A DNA stretch of 64,000 nt, from positions 248,001-312,000 of the forward strand of contig NZ_BMQF01000003.1 in the NCBI RefSeq assembly GCF_014647975.1, given 5' to 3'. The notes beneath the pieces are model-generated. The model saw only the letters and a program-made list of their open reading frames with translations, did not search any database and was not told where the DNA came from. Position numbers and translations under genes: made by a program. Source of the stretch: Streptomyces fumigatiscleroticus (lineage in GTDB: Bacteria; Actinomycetota; Actinomycetes; Streptomycetales; Streptomycetaceae). Shown in pieces: positions 22,098 through 31,532 of the stretch; the first letter of the stretch is position 1, and each line of letters opens with the position of its first letter.

Positions 22098-22502
22098 ATG
22101 CCCCCCAAGGGTCGTCAGGGCGCTGCCAAGAAGGTGCGCCGCAAGGAAAAGAAGAACGTCGCTCACGGCCACGCGCACATCAAGAGCACGTTCAACAACA
22201 CGATCGTCTCCATCACGGACCCGTCGGGCAACGTGATCTCCTGGGCCTCCGCCGGCCACGTCGGCTTCAAGGGCTCCCGGAAGTCCACGCCGTTCGCCGC
22301 GCAGATGGCTGCCGAGTCGGCCGCCCGCCGCGCCCAGGAGCACGGCATGCGCAAGGTCGACGTGTTCGTGAAGGGCCCGGGTTCCGGTCGTGAGACCGCG
22401 ATCCGCTCCCTCCAGGCCACGGGCCTCGAGGTCGGCTCCATCCAGGACGTCACCCCGACCCCGCACAACGGCTGCCGTCCGCCGAAGCGCCGCCGCGTCT
22501 GA
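22098..22502 (+). CDS. rpsK: 30S ribosomal protein S11
   Basis: S11 lies on the 30S platform. The 134-residue product has the conserved core [20 protein letters not shown] and the C-terminal [16 protein letters not shown]. In many bacteria rpsD follows; here rpoA follows directly, as in other streptomycetes. Confidence 0.98.
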   Translation: MPPKGRQGAAKKVRRKEKKNVAHGHAHIKSTFNNTIVSITDPSGNVISWASAGHVGFKGSRKSTPFAAQMAAESAARRAQEHGMRKVDVFVKGPGSGRETAIRSLQATGLEVGSIQDVTPTPHNGCRPPKRRRV

Positions 22503-22529
22503 CGCGTCGCCTTCGCGGCCGACGGTTTC

Positions 22530-22563
22530 CGGGCGGTACGGCTCCTTCGGGCCGTGCCGCCCG
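22530..22563 (+). other. Hairpin upstream of rpoA
   Basis: A 13-bp stem with one T-G wobble (22530-22542 with 22551-22563) and an eight-base loop lies in the rpsK-rpoA spacer. It may modulate polymerase-subunit expression relative to the ribosomal genes. The role is inferred. Confidence 0.5.
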
Positions 22564-22650
22564 TACCCTTGCAGTACCCGCACCTCTCCGGGTGCGGCCT
22601 GGTCGGGCGTCAAATAGCGGGCGCCCCCGACTGAAGGAACTGATCCGCAC

Positions 22651-23673
22651 ATGCTGATCGCTCAGCGTCCCTCGTTGACCGAAGAGGTCGTCGACGAGTT
22701 CCGCTCCCGGTTCGTGATCGAGCCGCTGGAGCCGGGCTTCGGCTACACCCTCGGCAACTCCCTCCGCCGCACCCTCCTGTCGTCGATCCCCGGCGCTGCT
22801 GTCACCAGCATCCGCATCGACGGCGTCCTGCACGAGTTCACCACCGTGCCGGGCGTCAAGGAGGACGTCACCGACCTGATCCTCAACATCAAGCAGCTGG
22901 TCGTCTCCTCGGAGCACGACGAGCCGGTCGTGATGTACCTGCGCAAGCAGGGCCCGGGTCTGGTCACCGCCGCCGACATCGCGCCCCCGGCCGGTGTCGA
23001 GGTGCACAACCCCGACCTCGTCCTCGCCACGCTCAACGGCAAGGGCAAGCTGGAGATGGAGCTGACCGTCGAGCGCGGTCGCGGCTATGTCTCCGCCGTG
23101 CAGAACAAGCAGGTGGGCCAGGAGATCGGCCGTATCCCGGTCGACTCCATCTACTCGCCGGTGCTCAAGGTCACGTACAAGGTCGAGGCCACCCGTGTCG
23201 AGCAGCGCACCGACTTCGACAAGCTGATCGTCGACGTCGAGACCAAGCAGGCCATGCGTCCGCGTGACGCCATGGCGTCGGCCGGCAAGACCCTGGTCGA
23301 GCTGTTCGGTCTCGCCCGTGAGCTGAACATCGACGCCGAGGGCATCGACATGGGCCCGTCCCCGACGGACGCCGCCCTCGCCGCCGACCTGGCGCTGCCG
23401 ATCGAGGAGCTGGAGCTCACGGTCCGCTCCTACAACTGCCTCAAGCGTGAGGGCATCCACTCCGTGGGTGAGCTCGTCGCCCGCTCCGAGGCCGACCTCC
23501 TCGACATTCGCAACTTCGGTGCGAAGTCCATCGACGAGGTCAAGGCGAAGCTGGCCGGCATGGGCCTGGCCCTGAAGGACAGCCCGCCCGGATTCGACCC
23601 GACCGCTGCCGCCGACGCCTTCGGTGCGGACGACGACGCGGACGCCGGGTTCGTCGAGACCGAGCAGTACTGA
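22651..23673 (+). CDS. rpoA: RNA polymerase alpha subunit
   Basis: Alpha nucleates core RNA polymerase assembly and binds UP elements and activators. The 340-residue protein has the N-terminal dimer domain ([22 protein letters not shown]) and an alpha-CTD with [22 protein letters not shown] near residues 258-280. It ends in an acidic tail. It is full length. Confidence 0.98.
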   Translation: MLIAQRPSLTEEVVDEFRSRFVIEPLEPGFGYTLGNSLRRTLLSSIPGAAVTSIRIDGVLHEFTTVPGVKEDVTDLILNIKQLVVSSEHDEPVVMYLRKQGPGLVTAADIAPPAGVEVHNPDLVLATLNGKGKLEMELTVERGRGYVSAVQNKQVGQEIGRIPVDSIYSPVLKVTYKVEATRVEQRTDFDKLIVDVETKQAMRPRDAMASAGKTLVELFGLARELNIDAEGIDMGPSPTDAALAADLALPIEELELTVRSYNCLKREGIHSVGELVARSEADLLDIRNFGAKSIDEVKAKLAGMGLALKDSPPGFDPTAAADAFGADDDADAGFVETEQY

Positions 23674-23718
23674 CAGCTCGGGCCTCGCGGTCCGTACCCG
23701 GGTGCGGGTGCGCTGTGC

Positions 23719-23771
23719 TTGATCGCGCAGTTCCCCGCGCCCCTTCCGGGAGCGCCCCTGCGGGGCGCCTT
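23719..23771 (+). repeat. Dispersed Streptomyces intergenic repeat
   Basis: The spacer between rpoA and rplQ contains GCGCAGTTCCCCGCGCCCC at about 23725-23743, then a 7-bp hairpin GCGCCCC-TGC-GGGGCGC at 23752-23768. From memory this sequence recurs in very many streptomycete intergenic regions. Its role is unknown. Confidence 0.6.
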
Positions 23772-23854
23772 CCGGATCTCCGACAGGCGACCGCCTGCTC
23801 GGATACTGACTCCGGTACCTGATACGGCCGGGGCAGACACCTAGGAGAAACATC

Positions 23855-24385
23855 ATGCCGAAGCCCACCAAGGGTGCCCGTCTGGGCGGCAGCGCCGCGC
23901 ACGAGAAGCTGCTCCTCGCGAACCTCGCGAAGTCGCTCTTCGAGCACGGCAAGATCACGACCACCGAGGCGAAGGCGCGCCGTCTGCGGCCGTACGCCGA
24001 GCGTCTGATCACCAAGGCGAAGAAGGGCGACCTTCACAACCGCCGCCAGGTGCTCCAGGTCATCACGGACAAGGGCATCGTCCACACGCTCTTCACCGAG
24101 ATCGGCCCGCGGTACGAGAACCGTCCGGGTGGCTACACCCGGATCACCAAGATCGGTAACCGCCGTGGCGACAACGCGCCGATGGCTGTGATCGAGCTGG
24201 TCGAGGCGCTCACGGTGCAGCAGAAGGCCGTGGGTGAGGCCGAGGCCGCCACCAAGCGCGCGGTCAAGGAGTCCGAGGCCGCCAAGGCCGAGGAGACCAC
24301 GGCGGACGAGGCTCCGGCCGAGGCCACCGAGGCTCCCGCCGAGCCCGCCGCGGAAGCGGCTGAGGGTGAAGGCAAGGACGCCTGA
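23855..24385 (+). CDS. rplQ: 50S ribosomal protein L17
   Basis: L17 lies near the tunnel exit. The first 120 of 176 residues are the normal L17 domain ([20 protein letters not shown] to [11 protein letters not shown]). The last 50 or so form an acidic Ala/Glu-rich extension ([19 protein letters not shown]) found in actinobacterial L17. It is the last ribosomal gene of the cluster and is followed by a terminator. Confidence 0.97.
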   Translation: MPKPTKGARLGGSAAHEKLLLANLAKSLFEHGKITTTEAKARRLRPYAERLITKAKKGDLHNRRQVLQVITDKGIVHTLFTEIGPRYENRPGGYTRITKIGNRRGDNAPMAVIELVEALTVQQKAVGEAEAATKRAVKESEAAKAEETTADEAPAEATEAPAEPAAEAAEGEGKDA

Positions 24386-24402
24386 GGCTCTGCCTTGCGT
24401 TG

Positions 24403-24433
24403 AGCGGGTCCGCCCCTGCGGGGTGGGCCCGCT
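24403..24433 (+). terminator. Terminator after rplQ
   Basis: A 14-bp stem with two G-T wobbles (24403-24416 with 24420-24433), a three-base loop and a short T-run follow the rplQ stop by 17 bases. It likely ends the alpha operon. Confidence 0.75.
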
Positions 24434-24458
24434 TTCGCGTTGCTGAGAGGATCTGGGA

Positions 24459-25304
24459 GTGAGTGACGAAGTACGGCCCGGGTTCGTACGGGTGCGGCTG
24501 GACCTGTCCTACGACGGGACCGATTTCTCCGGGTGGGCCAAGCAGGCCGGGGGACGGCGGACCGTGCAGGGGGAGATCGAGGACGCGCTGCGGACCGTGA
24601 CGCGGTCGGGTGCGACGACGTACGAGCTGACCGTGGCCGGGCGGACGGACGCCGGGGTGCACGCCCGGGGGCAGGTGGCCCATGTGGATCTGCCGGCGCC
24701 GCTGTGGGAGGAGCACCGGGAGAAGCTGCTGAAGCGGCTCGCGGGGCGGCTGCCGAAGGATGTGCGGGTGTGGTCGCTCACCGAGGCGCCGGCCGGGTTC
24801 AACGCGCGGTTCGCGGCCCTGTGGCGGCGCTATGTCTACCGGGTCGGCGACCAGCCCGGGGGAGTGGACCCGCTGCTGCGGCACCACGTCCTCTGGCACG
24901 ACTGGCCGCTGGACGTCGCCGCGATGGACGCCGCGGCGAAGTCCCTGATCGGCGAGCACGACTTCGCGGCGTACGCCAAGAAACGCGAGGGGGCGACGAC
25001 GATCCGGGAGATCCTCGACTTCGGGGTGCGGCGGAGCGCGGACGGCATCGTGGAGATCGAGGTCCGTGCCGACGCCTTCTGCCACAACCAGGTGCGCTCC
25101 ATGGTCGGCGCCCTGCTGTTCGTGGGGGACGGGCACCGTGGGGTGGAGTGGCCGCGGAAGGTGCTCGACGCGGGGGTGCGGGACAGCGCGGTGCATGTGG
25201 TGCGACCGCACGGGCTGACGCTGGAGGAGGTCGCCTATCCCGCCGACGAGCTGCTGGCGGAGCGGCAGCGGCAGGCTCGGCGGGTGCGGGTCCGGGGACA
25301 GTAG
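24459..25304 (+). CDS. truA: tRNA pseudouridine synthase A
   Basis: TruA makes pseudouridine at tRNA positions 38-40. The 281-residue protein has the catalytic Asp in [10 protein letters not shown] near residues 62-71, [15 protein letters not shown] and the C-terminal [14 protein letters not shown]. The GTG start at 24459 has GAGAGG and GGGA upstream. Downstream of rplQ is its usual place in actinobacteria. Confidence 0.96.
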   Translation: MSDEVRPGFVRVRLDLSYDGTDFSGWAKQAGGRRTVQGEIEDALRTVTRSGATTYELTVAGRTDAGVHARGQVAHVDLPAPLWEEHREKLLKRLAGRLPKDVRVWSLTEAPAGFNARFAALWRRYVYRVGDQPGGVDPLLRHHVLWHDWPLDVAAMDAAAKSLIGEHDFAAYAKKREGATTIREILDFGVRRSADGIVEIEVRADAFCHNQVRSMVGALLFVGDGHRGVEWPRKVLDAGVRDSAVHVVRPHGLTLEEVAYPADELLAERQRQARRVRVRGQ

Positions 25305-25356
25305 CGGGGGACGGGGCCGCTCCGGCCGGGGTGGCCGGAGCGGCACGGGAGGCGGG

Positions 25357-27399
25357 CTACGCCTTGTTCAGGATCTCTTCCAGGGCCGGCTTGAGGAAGG
25401 GCTTCAGGGTCTTTGAGTACGACGACGTGATGTGGCTGTTGTCGAAGTAGACGACCTGGTCGCCGATGACCGCCGGGCAGACGTCCGCCGCGCAGAACGC
25501 GGGCGTCGTGTCGATGATGTCGGCACCGTACTTCTCGGCCACCTCCCGCTCCATGGCGCGGAAGTCCGAGTACTCCAGCGCCTGCCACTGCTTGCGGTTG
25601 CAGAGGGAGGTGTTGTCGATGTGCGTGGCGAGACAGTCGGGGACGTTCTGACCGGGCTGCGGGGTGTCCGTCATGTAGACGAGCTTGGCGCCGGTCTCCT
25701 TGAACACCTTGAACGAGGCCTCGGCGCCCGAGCGGTTCGCCTCCTGGCGGGCCCGGTCGGCGATCACGAGGACGTCGGGCTTGATCTTCTCGAGCTCGGC
25801 GAAGGCCGATTCACGCCAGCTGTCGCACTCGGTGTACTCGCGATTCACGCCGGGGTAGATGATGTGGTAGATCTGCGGCGAGCAGCCGCCCTTCGCCATG
25901 GTCACGACCCGGACGCCGAGCTCCTTGCCGATCTCGTGGTAGACGTCGTTCCACTGCCAGGCGTGGGAGTCGCCCATGAGGACCAGGGTCTTGGTGCCCT
26001 TCGGGTCGCCGACGACACAGCCGTCCCGCATCTCGAACGTCTTGACGTCGAAGTTGTCGATGCAGCCGCGCTTGGCGGAGTTCTCGGGCGTGTCCCGCAG
26101 AGCGCTCTGTACGGCCGCGGAGAGCTCCGTGCGGTACACGGACTCCTCGACCGATGCCTGGCCGGAGTATCCGACCGCGACCGTGCTCGACGACGAGGTC
26201 GCCAGGTTCAGCGGGATGATCGTGGCCAGGACCATCGCCCCCGCCGTGCCCGCGGTGGTGAACCCGCCGGTGAAGACGCCCCTCCAGGGGCGGGCCACCA
26301 GCTTCACGTTCTGCTTGAACCTGCGCTCGACGGCGTAGTGCAGGACGACGGCGAAGAGGAACGAGAAGACCGCGATCCGCAGCCGGTCCTGGTACGTGAA
26401 CTCACGGTCGGTGATGGAGGGCCAGAGCACCAGCAGCGGCCAGTGGGCCAGGTACCAGCCGTAGCTGACGTTGCCGACGAAGTCGAGGACGGGGTTGTCG
26501 AGCAGTCGCTCCGCGCCGAACCGGGGATTGGCGCAGCCACCGGCGATGACCATGAGGGCGCCGAGGACCGGGCCGGCCACCGCGTACCCCGGCAGCGGCG
26601 TCTCCTCGGAGATGAGCATCGCCGTGACGAGCACGGTGCCGAGCCCCAGCCAGGAGATGACCGCGGCCAGGCCGGTGTTCATGCGGGAGACGAGCGGAGC
26701 GGCGAGGGCGAGCAGAACGCCGCAGGTGATCTCCCAGATCCGGGTGTGGGTGCTGAAGTACGCGAGCGGCTGGTTCTCGGCCGTCTTGGACCAGCCCAGA
26801 TAGAACGATCCGGCGATGACGGCCATGAGGAACAGCGCCACCAGGGCACGGTTGCGGAAGATCTTGCGGCTGATCCAGACCGTCACGACGAGGAGGACCG
26901 GGGCGGCGACGTAGAACTGCTCCTCGATGCCCAGCGACCAGAAGTGCTGGTACGGGGACTGGGATCCGTCGTTGGCGAAGTAGTCGGTGCCGGTCTCCAC
27001 CAGGCGCCAGTTCAGGAAGCTGAGGGAGGCGCCGAGGCCGTCCTCCATGAAGGCGCGGAACTTGAGCGGGCTGCCGTACACCCAGGCCAGGACCGCGGTG
27101 CCGACGATGACGATGGCCATGGGCGGCGTCAGACGGCGGAAGCGGCGCGCCCAGAACTTCGTCAGGGACACCTTGCCGGTCTTGTCGATCTCCGCGAAGA
27201 GCTGGCCGCCGATGAGGAAACCGCTCAGGACGAAGCTCACGTCCACGCCACCGTGGATGTCGAGGATGCCGCAGTGCATGCTGACGACCATCATGATGGC
27301 GACGGCACGCAGGCCCTGGATGTCGGGGCGGTACTTGCGCAGGCGCTCTGCCTTGTCGGCCGTCGGCCGATGGTCGGCTCGTGAGCTGTGGCGGGACAT
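25357..27399 (-). CDS. Membrane O-acyltransferase with SGNH domain (OafA-like)
   Basis: The 680-residue protein joins an acyltransferase-3 membrane domain (residues about 25-400) to a periplasmic SGNH hydrolase-type domain. The N-terminal part has YRPDIQGLRAVAIMMVVSMH and FVLSGFLIGG, with about ten helices and one extra helix near 383-400. The second part has GDSHAWQW with Ser478 and FDNSH with Asp653 and His656 as the likely triad. This two-domain layout acetylates polysaccharides at the outer face of the membrane. It is the last gene of the minus-strand polymer locus, 50 bases after the nucleotidyltransferase, so its likely substrate is that polymer. The acyl group and sugar are unproven. 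Confidence 0.9.
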   Translation of the reverse strand: MSRHSSRADHRPTADKAERLRKYRPDIQGLRAVAIMMVVSMHCGILDIHGGVDVSFVLSGFLIGGQLFAEIDKTGKVSLTKFWARRFRRLTPPMAIVIVGTAVLAWVYGSPLKFRAFMEDGLGASLSFLNWRLVETGTDYFANDGSQSPYQHFWSLGIEEQFYVAAPVLLVVTVWISRKIFRNRALVALFLMAVIAGSFYLGWSKTAENQPLAYFSTHTRIWEITCGVLLALAAPLVSRMNTGLAAVISWLGLGTVLVTAMLISEETPLPGYAVAGPVLGALMVIAGGCANPRFGAERLLDNPVLDFVGNVSYGWYLAHWPLLVLWPSITDREFTYQDRLRIAVFSFLFAVVLHYAVERRFKQNVKLVARPWRGVFTGGFTTAGTAGAMVLATIIPLNLATSSSSTVAVGYSGQASVEESVYRTELSAAVQSALRDTPENSAKRGCIDNFDVKTFEMRDGCVVGDPKGTKTLVLMGDSHAWQWNDVYHEIGKELGVRVVTMAKGGCSPQIYHIIYPGVNREYTECDSWRESAFAELEKIKPDVLVIADRARQEANRSGAEASFKVFKETGAKLVYMTDTPQPGQNVPDCLATHIDNTSLCNRKQWQALEYSDFRAMEREVAEKYGADIIDTTPAFCAADVCPAVIGDQVVYFDNSHITSSYSKTLKPFLKPALEEILNKA

Positions 27400-27449
27400 G
27401 TCTCTCCAGTAACTGACGGTCAGTCAGGCCATGAGTGGGGCAGGCGGCT

Positions 27450-28547
27450 TCAGTGGACGGCCGAGCAGGCGGTGGACGTGCCGCTGACGCGGACGCCCTG
27501 TGCGGGGATGCGGATGCCGCACGAGAGCCGCAGCTGCGCGGGGAGCTCGTTCTCCGCGCCGATGTGGGCGTGGCAGCCGACGACCGTCTCCCGCAGCAGC
27601 GACGCGCTGCCGATGACGGAGTCGTGGTCCACCACGGAGTCGTGGAGCTGGGCGCCCGCGGCGACCGTGACGTCCGCGCCGATGAGGGAGCGGTTGACCA
27701 CGACGTCCGGGCCGATGGTGGCGCGCGGCCCGATCGTGGAGCCGCCCATGACGCGGGCGGTCGGGTCGATGACGGCCGTCGGGTGGATCAGCGCCTCGGA
27801 CGCGCTCCCGACCAGGGGAGAGGTCGCCCTGCCGGTGACCAGGTCGGCGGAGCCGTGCACGAAGGCCAGCGGTGTGCCGAGGTCGCGCCAGTAGTCGTCC
27901 GTGGTGTGGCCGAAGACGCGCCGTCCCCCGGCGACGAGGCCGGGGAACGTCTCCTGCTCGACGGAGACCTCCCGGCCGGCCGGGATGGCGTCGAGGACCG
28001 AGCGGCGGAAGACGTAGCAGCCGGCGTTGACCTGGTCGGTGACGATCTCCTCGGCGGTCTTGGGCTTCTCCAGGAAGGACAGCACCCGGTCCGCCCCGTC
28101 GGTCGGCACCAGCCCGAAGGCACGGGGGTCGGGGACACGGGTGAGATGCAGGGTCACGTCGGCCTGCCGTGCCTCGTGCAGGCGCACGATCGCGCGCAGG
28201 TCGAGGCCGGAGAGGATGTCGCCGTTGAGGACGAGGACCGGCGCGTCCTGCGGGCCGTGCAGCAGACGCGCGGCGTTGCGGATGGCTCCGCCCGTGCCGA
28301 GCGGCACCTCCTCGACGGCGTAGGAGATCTCCAGGTCCTGGGTGAAGTCCTTGAACTCCTCCTCGAAGAGGTTGGCGAGGTAGGAGGTGGCGAACACCAC
28401 GTGCCCGACCCCGGCGTCCATGAGCTTGGCTATCTGGTGCCGGATGAAGGAGGAGCCCGCGACGTTGAGCAGCGGTTTCGGGGTGTGGTTCGTCAGGGGG
28501 CGCAGACGGGTTCCCTTGCCGCCCACCAAGATGATGGCTTCTTGCAT
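27450..28547 (-). CDS. Mannose-1-phosphate guanylyltransferase-like sugar nucleotidyltransferase
   Basis: The enzyme should make an NDP-sugar, most likely GDP-mannose, for the adjacent glycosyltransferase. The 365-residue protein has GGKGTRLRPLTNHTPKPLL at residues 9-27, NGDILSG as the metal site near 103, FLEKP near 151 and NAGCYVF near 169. A C-terminal left-handed beta-helix of hexapeptide repeats follows from about residue 250. Length and layout match the eukaryotic-type GMPP family also used in actinobacteria. A glucose-1-phosphate specificity cannot be excluded by eye. It lies 15 bases after the GH113-like gene in the same direction. Confidence 0.8.
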   Translation of the reverse strand: MQEAIILVGGKGTRLRPLTNHTPKPLLNVAGSSFIRHQIAKLMDAGVGHVVFATSYLANLFEEEFKDFTQDLEISYAVEEVPLGTGGAIRNAARLLHGPQDAPVLVLNGDILSGLDLRAIVRLHEARQADVTLHLTRVPDPRAFGLVPTDGADRVLSFLEKPKTAEEIVTDQVNAGCYVFRRSVLDAIPAGREVSVEQETFPGLVAGGRRVFGHTTDDYWRDLGTPLAFVHGSADLVTGRATSPLVGSASEALIHPTAVIDPTARVMGGSTIGPRATIGPDVVVNRSLIGADVTVAAGAQLHDSVVDHDSVIGSASLLRETVVGCHAHIGAENELPAQLRLSCGIRIPAQGVRVSGTSTACSAVH

Positions 28548-28562
28548 GATTGCCTCGCTCGG

Positions 28563-29807
28563 TCAGCCGGCGGTGTCGGTGCCGGGGCCCGCGTAGTCGG
28601 AGGTGAAGCAGGACTTGATGGCCTTCTCGGTGAGAGGGCGGCCGGCGAAGTCGAGCCGGGAGGCGGTCTTGTCGTCCGGCTTGGTGTGCGGGTCGTCGTC
28701 GAACCAGATCGACCACCAGTAGACGCCCTGCATCTTCCGCTCCTGGACGACCTGGCAGACGGCCGTGTACCAGTTGGCCTGCACCTGGGGATTGAGAGCG
28801 CCCCGGGTGTAGAAGTCGCCGGGAGCGTGGTAGGCGCCGTTCATGGCGCCGATGCCGGACTCGGCGACGAGGATGTTCGGCAGCGGGCCGGTGGCCTTCT
28901 TGTCCAGCCAGTCGTTCCAGCCCTCGACCAGGGTCTCGACGGGTGCGGTGTCCGCCACCTTGACGGGGAAGTAGGCGTCGACGCCGAGGTGGCTGACCGG
29001 CATGTTGATGCGGCCCGAGACGTAGTTGTCCCAGTTGGCGTCGTAGGAGACCTCGCCGGAGAAGGTCTGCTCGGCGGAGTCGACCAGGGCGTCCCAGCCG
29101 GGGTCGCCCTCCATGGAGTTGAGCTCGGTGCCGATGACGAAGGTGTTGGTCTTCTCCGCTTCGGCGACCTTGAGGTACGGGGTGAGGAACGCCTCGTACG
29201 ACGCGAACCAGGCGGAGCGCGAGGCGGGCTCGATGTTGCCGCGCCAGCCGTCCGGCGGGTTCAGGGCCGTCTCGTCCATGATCGGGCGGAGTGTGGTGCG
29301 GAAGCCCGCGTCCTTGAAGACTCCCAGCACCCGCTGGAGGCGCTCCGGGGAGGGCGTCTTGTCACCGGCCGAGATCTCGTTGGACGTGGTGCCCCCGGTG
29401 AAGAAGGGGAAGGAGAGGGAGACCGAGTTGGCGCCGAGGCCGATGAGGTACTTGGCCTGCTTCTCGGCCTGCTTCTCGATGAAGTCGTCGGAACGTTTCT
29501 GCTTCTCCTCCTCCCAGTAGATCTGTACGCCCCACTGCGCCATGCCGGCCTTCCAGGGCTTGGCGACCTGGTCGGCGTCGGCGGTGGCGGAGGAGGACGA
29601 GGAGGAGGGCGGTGAGGACGCCGATGTGCCGCCGGCGCCGTCCTGCGGGGTGGCGGATTCCTCGGGGACGTCGCCCATCACGATCCTGGGCAGGGCCGAG
29701 CCCGACTCCCAGCGCACCGGGTGGTCGCCGAGGACGAAGGGGGCACCCAGCACGACGGTGAGGACGGTCACCGGGAAGATGGCGAGCAGGGGCAGTCGCG
29801 AGCGCAT
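28563..29807 (-). CDS. Membrane-anchored GH113-like glycosidase
   Basis: This is a predicted outside-facing glycoside hydrolase of 414 residues. An uncleaved or signal-type helix (residues 4-26) is followed by a Ser/Thr/Pro linker (50-82) and a TIM-barrel domain. That domain starts at WGVQIYW and has IGTELNS with Glu228 as likely acid/base and VAESGIG with Glu316 as likely nucleophile, a layout like family GH113 beta-mannanases. It ends with VYWWSIWFDDDP. It lies between the glycosyltransferase (21 bases) and nucleotidyltransferase genes. It probably trims or releases the polymer made by the locus, as editing glycosidases do in other synthase-dependent systems. Substrate is inferred. Confidence 0.75.
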   Translation of the reverse strand: MRSRLPLLAIFPVTVLTVVLGAPFVLGDHPVRWESGSALPRIVMGDVPEESATPQDGAGGTSASSPPSSSSSSATADADQVAKPWKAGMAQWGVQIYWEEEKQKRSDDFIEKQAEKQAKYLIGLGANSVSLSFPFFTGGTTSNEISAGDKTPSPERLQRVLGVFKDAGFRTTLRPIMDETALNPPDGWRGNIEPASRSAWFASYEAFLTPYLKVAEAEKTNTFVIGTELNSMEGDPGWDALVDSAEQTFSGEVSYDANWDNYVSGRINMPVSHLGVDAYFPVKVADTAPVETLVEGWNDWLDKKATGPLPNILVAESGIGAMNGAYHAPGDFYTRGALNPQVQANWYTAVCQVVQERKMQGVYWWSIWFDDDPHTKPDDKTASRLDFAGRPLTEKAIKSCFTSDYAGPGTDTAG

Positions 29808-29828
29808 GTGTCAGTTGTCTTCCGGGCG

Positions 29829-31280
29829 TCAGGCGGGCTTGGCGATCACGACGAACTTGTTCTCCTCGCGCTTGACGAACCTCAGGAAGCCCTTGAAGCC
29901 GCCGAGTCCTTCCAGCACGGAGAAGACGGGGATGCAGGCGATCACCACGATCGGCTCCCACCACTTGCGACGGCCGTTGACCGACGCGATCGCGTTCAGC
30001 CGCAGCCCCTCCCAGTAGGTCCAGATGACGTACGCGAAGTTCAGGGCCCACAGGATCGTGATGGACTGGGTCACCGGCGAGGTGTTCATGTCGTTGAAGA
30101 GCCAGCCGATCAGCAGCACCGCGGCGATGTGCTGGAGCGGGCCGAGGATCCAGGTGGTCACACAGATCGACAGGAACCAGCGGTAGCGCCAGGGCACGGC
30201 CTTGTTGAAGCAGAGCGCCACCAGGCCCCAGGCCCAGCGGTCGCGCTGCTTGACGAAGTCCTGCGCGGAGGCCGGCGAGGCGCCGTAGCAGCGGCCGTTG
30301 AACCAGTCGCTGCGGCCGGGGTAGCGGCGGCAGAAGGTCAGCGCCAGACGGGCGTCCTCGACGATCTCCTTGGGGCCGAAGTCCCAGCCGATGGTCGCCT
30401 CGATGGACGCGCGCAGCACGAGCAGCTCGCCGTGGACGCCGGCGGCCGGGGTGCCCAGGCCGGTCAGCGCGCGGAAGCGGGCGATGTCGTCGGCGGGGCG
30501 CACCGCGTCGGCGAGCCAGGTGAAGTAGTTGACCGCGTTCTCGCGCGGATACGTGAGGATGCCCTGGGCCATGTGCTTGGCCTCGTCGGGGTGGGCACGG
30601 CGCTGCCGGTTGATGAACTGGGCGAGCGAGGACGCGGTGTCGGGGCCGACGCCGGTGTCGTCGTCCATGTGCAGCACCCAGACGTAGTCGAGGGCCTCGC
30701 CCTCCGCGATGCGCAGTTCGTGCGCGTAGTGGTTGGCGCGGGCCTTGAAGCGGGTGCCGTTGGCCGGGACGTAGTCCTTGGGAACGGTGATCACCCGGAT
30801 CAGCGGGTGGGAGTCGGCGAGCCGGTCGATGTCCTCCGCCGCCTCGCAGCCCTCCTCGGTGAGGATGTCGACGCGCATGTACGGGAACCACTCCGGCATG
30901 TGCTCGACGTAGGACAGGACCGAGCGCTCCAGGGCCGGGTAGGTGTCGTTGCGGCCGATGGTCGGGCAGAGGACGATCAGGAAGTCCTCCTCGGCCGGCG
31001 CGGGCGGGATCATCCGGTCGCTCTTGCGGACCCGGCGGCGGATCAGCAGGGCGCCCTGGAGGCCGACCATCACACCGATCACCGGCAGGGACCAGACGAT
31101 GGTCAGGACCCAGCTCAGCACCGACGAGCTGGGCCGGTAGGTCCACAGCCCGAAGGCGACGAGCAGGACGAAGGGCAGCAGGAACGGAAGGATCCCCGGC
31201 TTCCAGGTCGCGGTGCGCTTGGCCAGTTTGGCGTTGTGCCGTGAGTGGGGCACACCCCCGTCGACGACTGTTGTTGCCAT
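29829..31280 (-). CDS. Egghead-like processive family 2 glycosyltransferase
   Basis: The 483-residue membrane protein has two N-terminal helices (residues about 30-48 and 55-78) and a cytosolic GT2 domain. MDDDT lies at 205-209, ED at 308-309 and QRDRW at 345-349. At least three helices follow. Stretches such as VPKDY with RFKARA, GILTYPRENAVNYFTWLAD and SPASAQDFVKQRDRW line up, from memory, with the animal egghead beta-1,4-mannosyltransferase family. The Q(x)xRW motif indicates processive beta-linked polymer synthesis coupled to export. With a GDP-mannose enzyme and two mannanase-type hydrolases beside it, a beta-mannan product is the best reading. Glucomannan is possible. It is first in a four-gene transcript. 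Confidence 0.85.
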   Translation of the reverse strand: MATTVVDGGVPHSRHNAKLAKRTATWKPGILPFLLPFVLLVAFGLWTYRPSSSVLSWVLTIVWSLPVIGVMVGLQGALLIRRRVRKSDRMIPPAPAEEDFLIVLCPTIGRNDTYPALERSVLSYVEHMPEWFPYMRVDILTEEGCEAAEDIDRLADSHPLIRVITVPKDYVPANGTRFKARANHYAHELRIAEGEALDYVWVLHMDDDTGVGPDTASSLAQFINRQRRAHPDEAKHMAQGILTYPRENAVNYFTWLADAVRPADDIARFRALTGLGTPAAGVHGELLVLRASIEATIGWDFGPKEIVEDARLALTFCRRYPGRSDWFNGRCYGASPASAQDFVKQRDRWAWGLVALCFNKAVPWRYRWFLSICVTTWILGPLQHIAAVLLIGWLFNDMNTSPVTQSITILWALNFAYVIWTYWEGLRLNAIASVNGRRKWWEPIVVIACIPVFSVLEGLGGFKGFLRFVKREENKFVVIAKPA

Positions 31281-31336
31281 GACGACTGCGCTACTCCCAA
31301 GAGATCAGTTGTGCGTTGAGGCAGCGACAGATCTCG

Positions 31337-31364
31337 GCCGTGGCACGACGCGGCGTGCCACGGC
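31337..31364 (-). promoter_or_regulatory. Dyad in the leader of the polymer operon
   Basis: A perfect 10-bp inverted repeat (GCCGTGGCAC at 31337-31346 and its complement at 31355-31364) lies 57 bases upstream of the glycosyltransferase start. A second dyad, AACGCC-N6-GGCGTT at 31392-31409, lies further upstream with another AACGCC half-site at 31382-31387. These may be a leader hairpin and an operator. The stretch 31281-31532 is visibly A/T-richer than its surroundings, as promoter regions are here. Confidence 0.45.
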
Positions 31365-31532
31365 ACTCTCACTCTGGGATAAACGCCCCCCAACGCCCAC
31401 ATTGGCGTTATCGGCCACTCACCAGTCAGAAGCCCCCCCAGGCGCCCAAACCACTGGCCGAACAGGAGCACGATACTCGCATGCGTGGGCGGGCCATGGA
31501 ACCGCTGTGAGGAAGGTGTGTTCAAAATTTAA

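Noticed and set aside
22503..22650. A missing or degraded rpsD between rpsK and rpoA
   Set aside because: No remnant is seen. In Streptomyces rpsD is normally at another locus, so absence here is expected.
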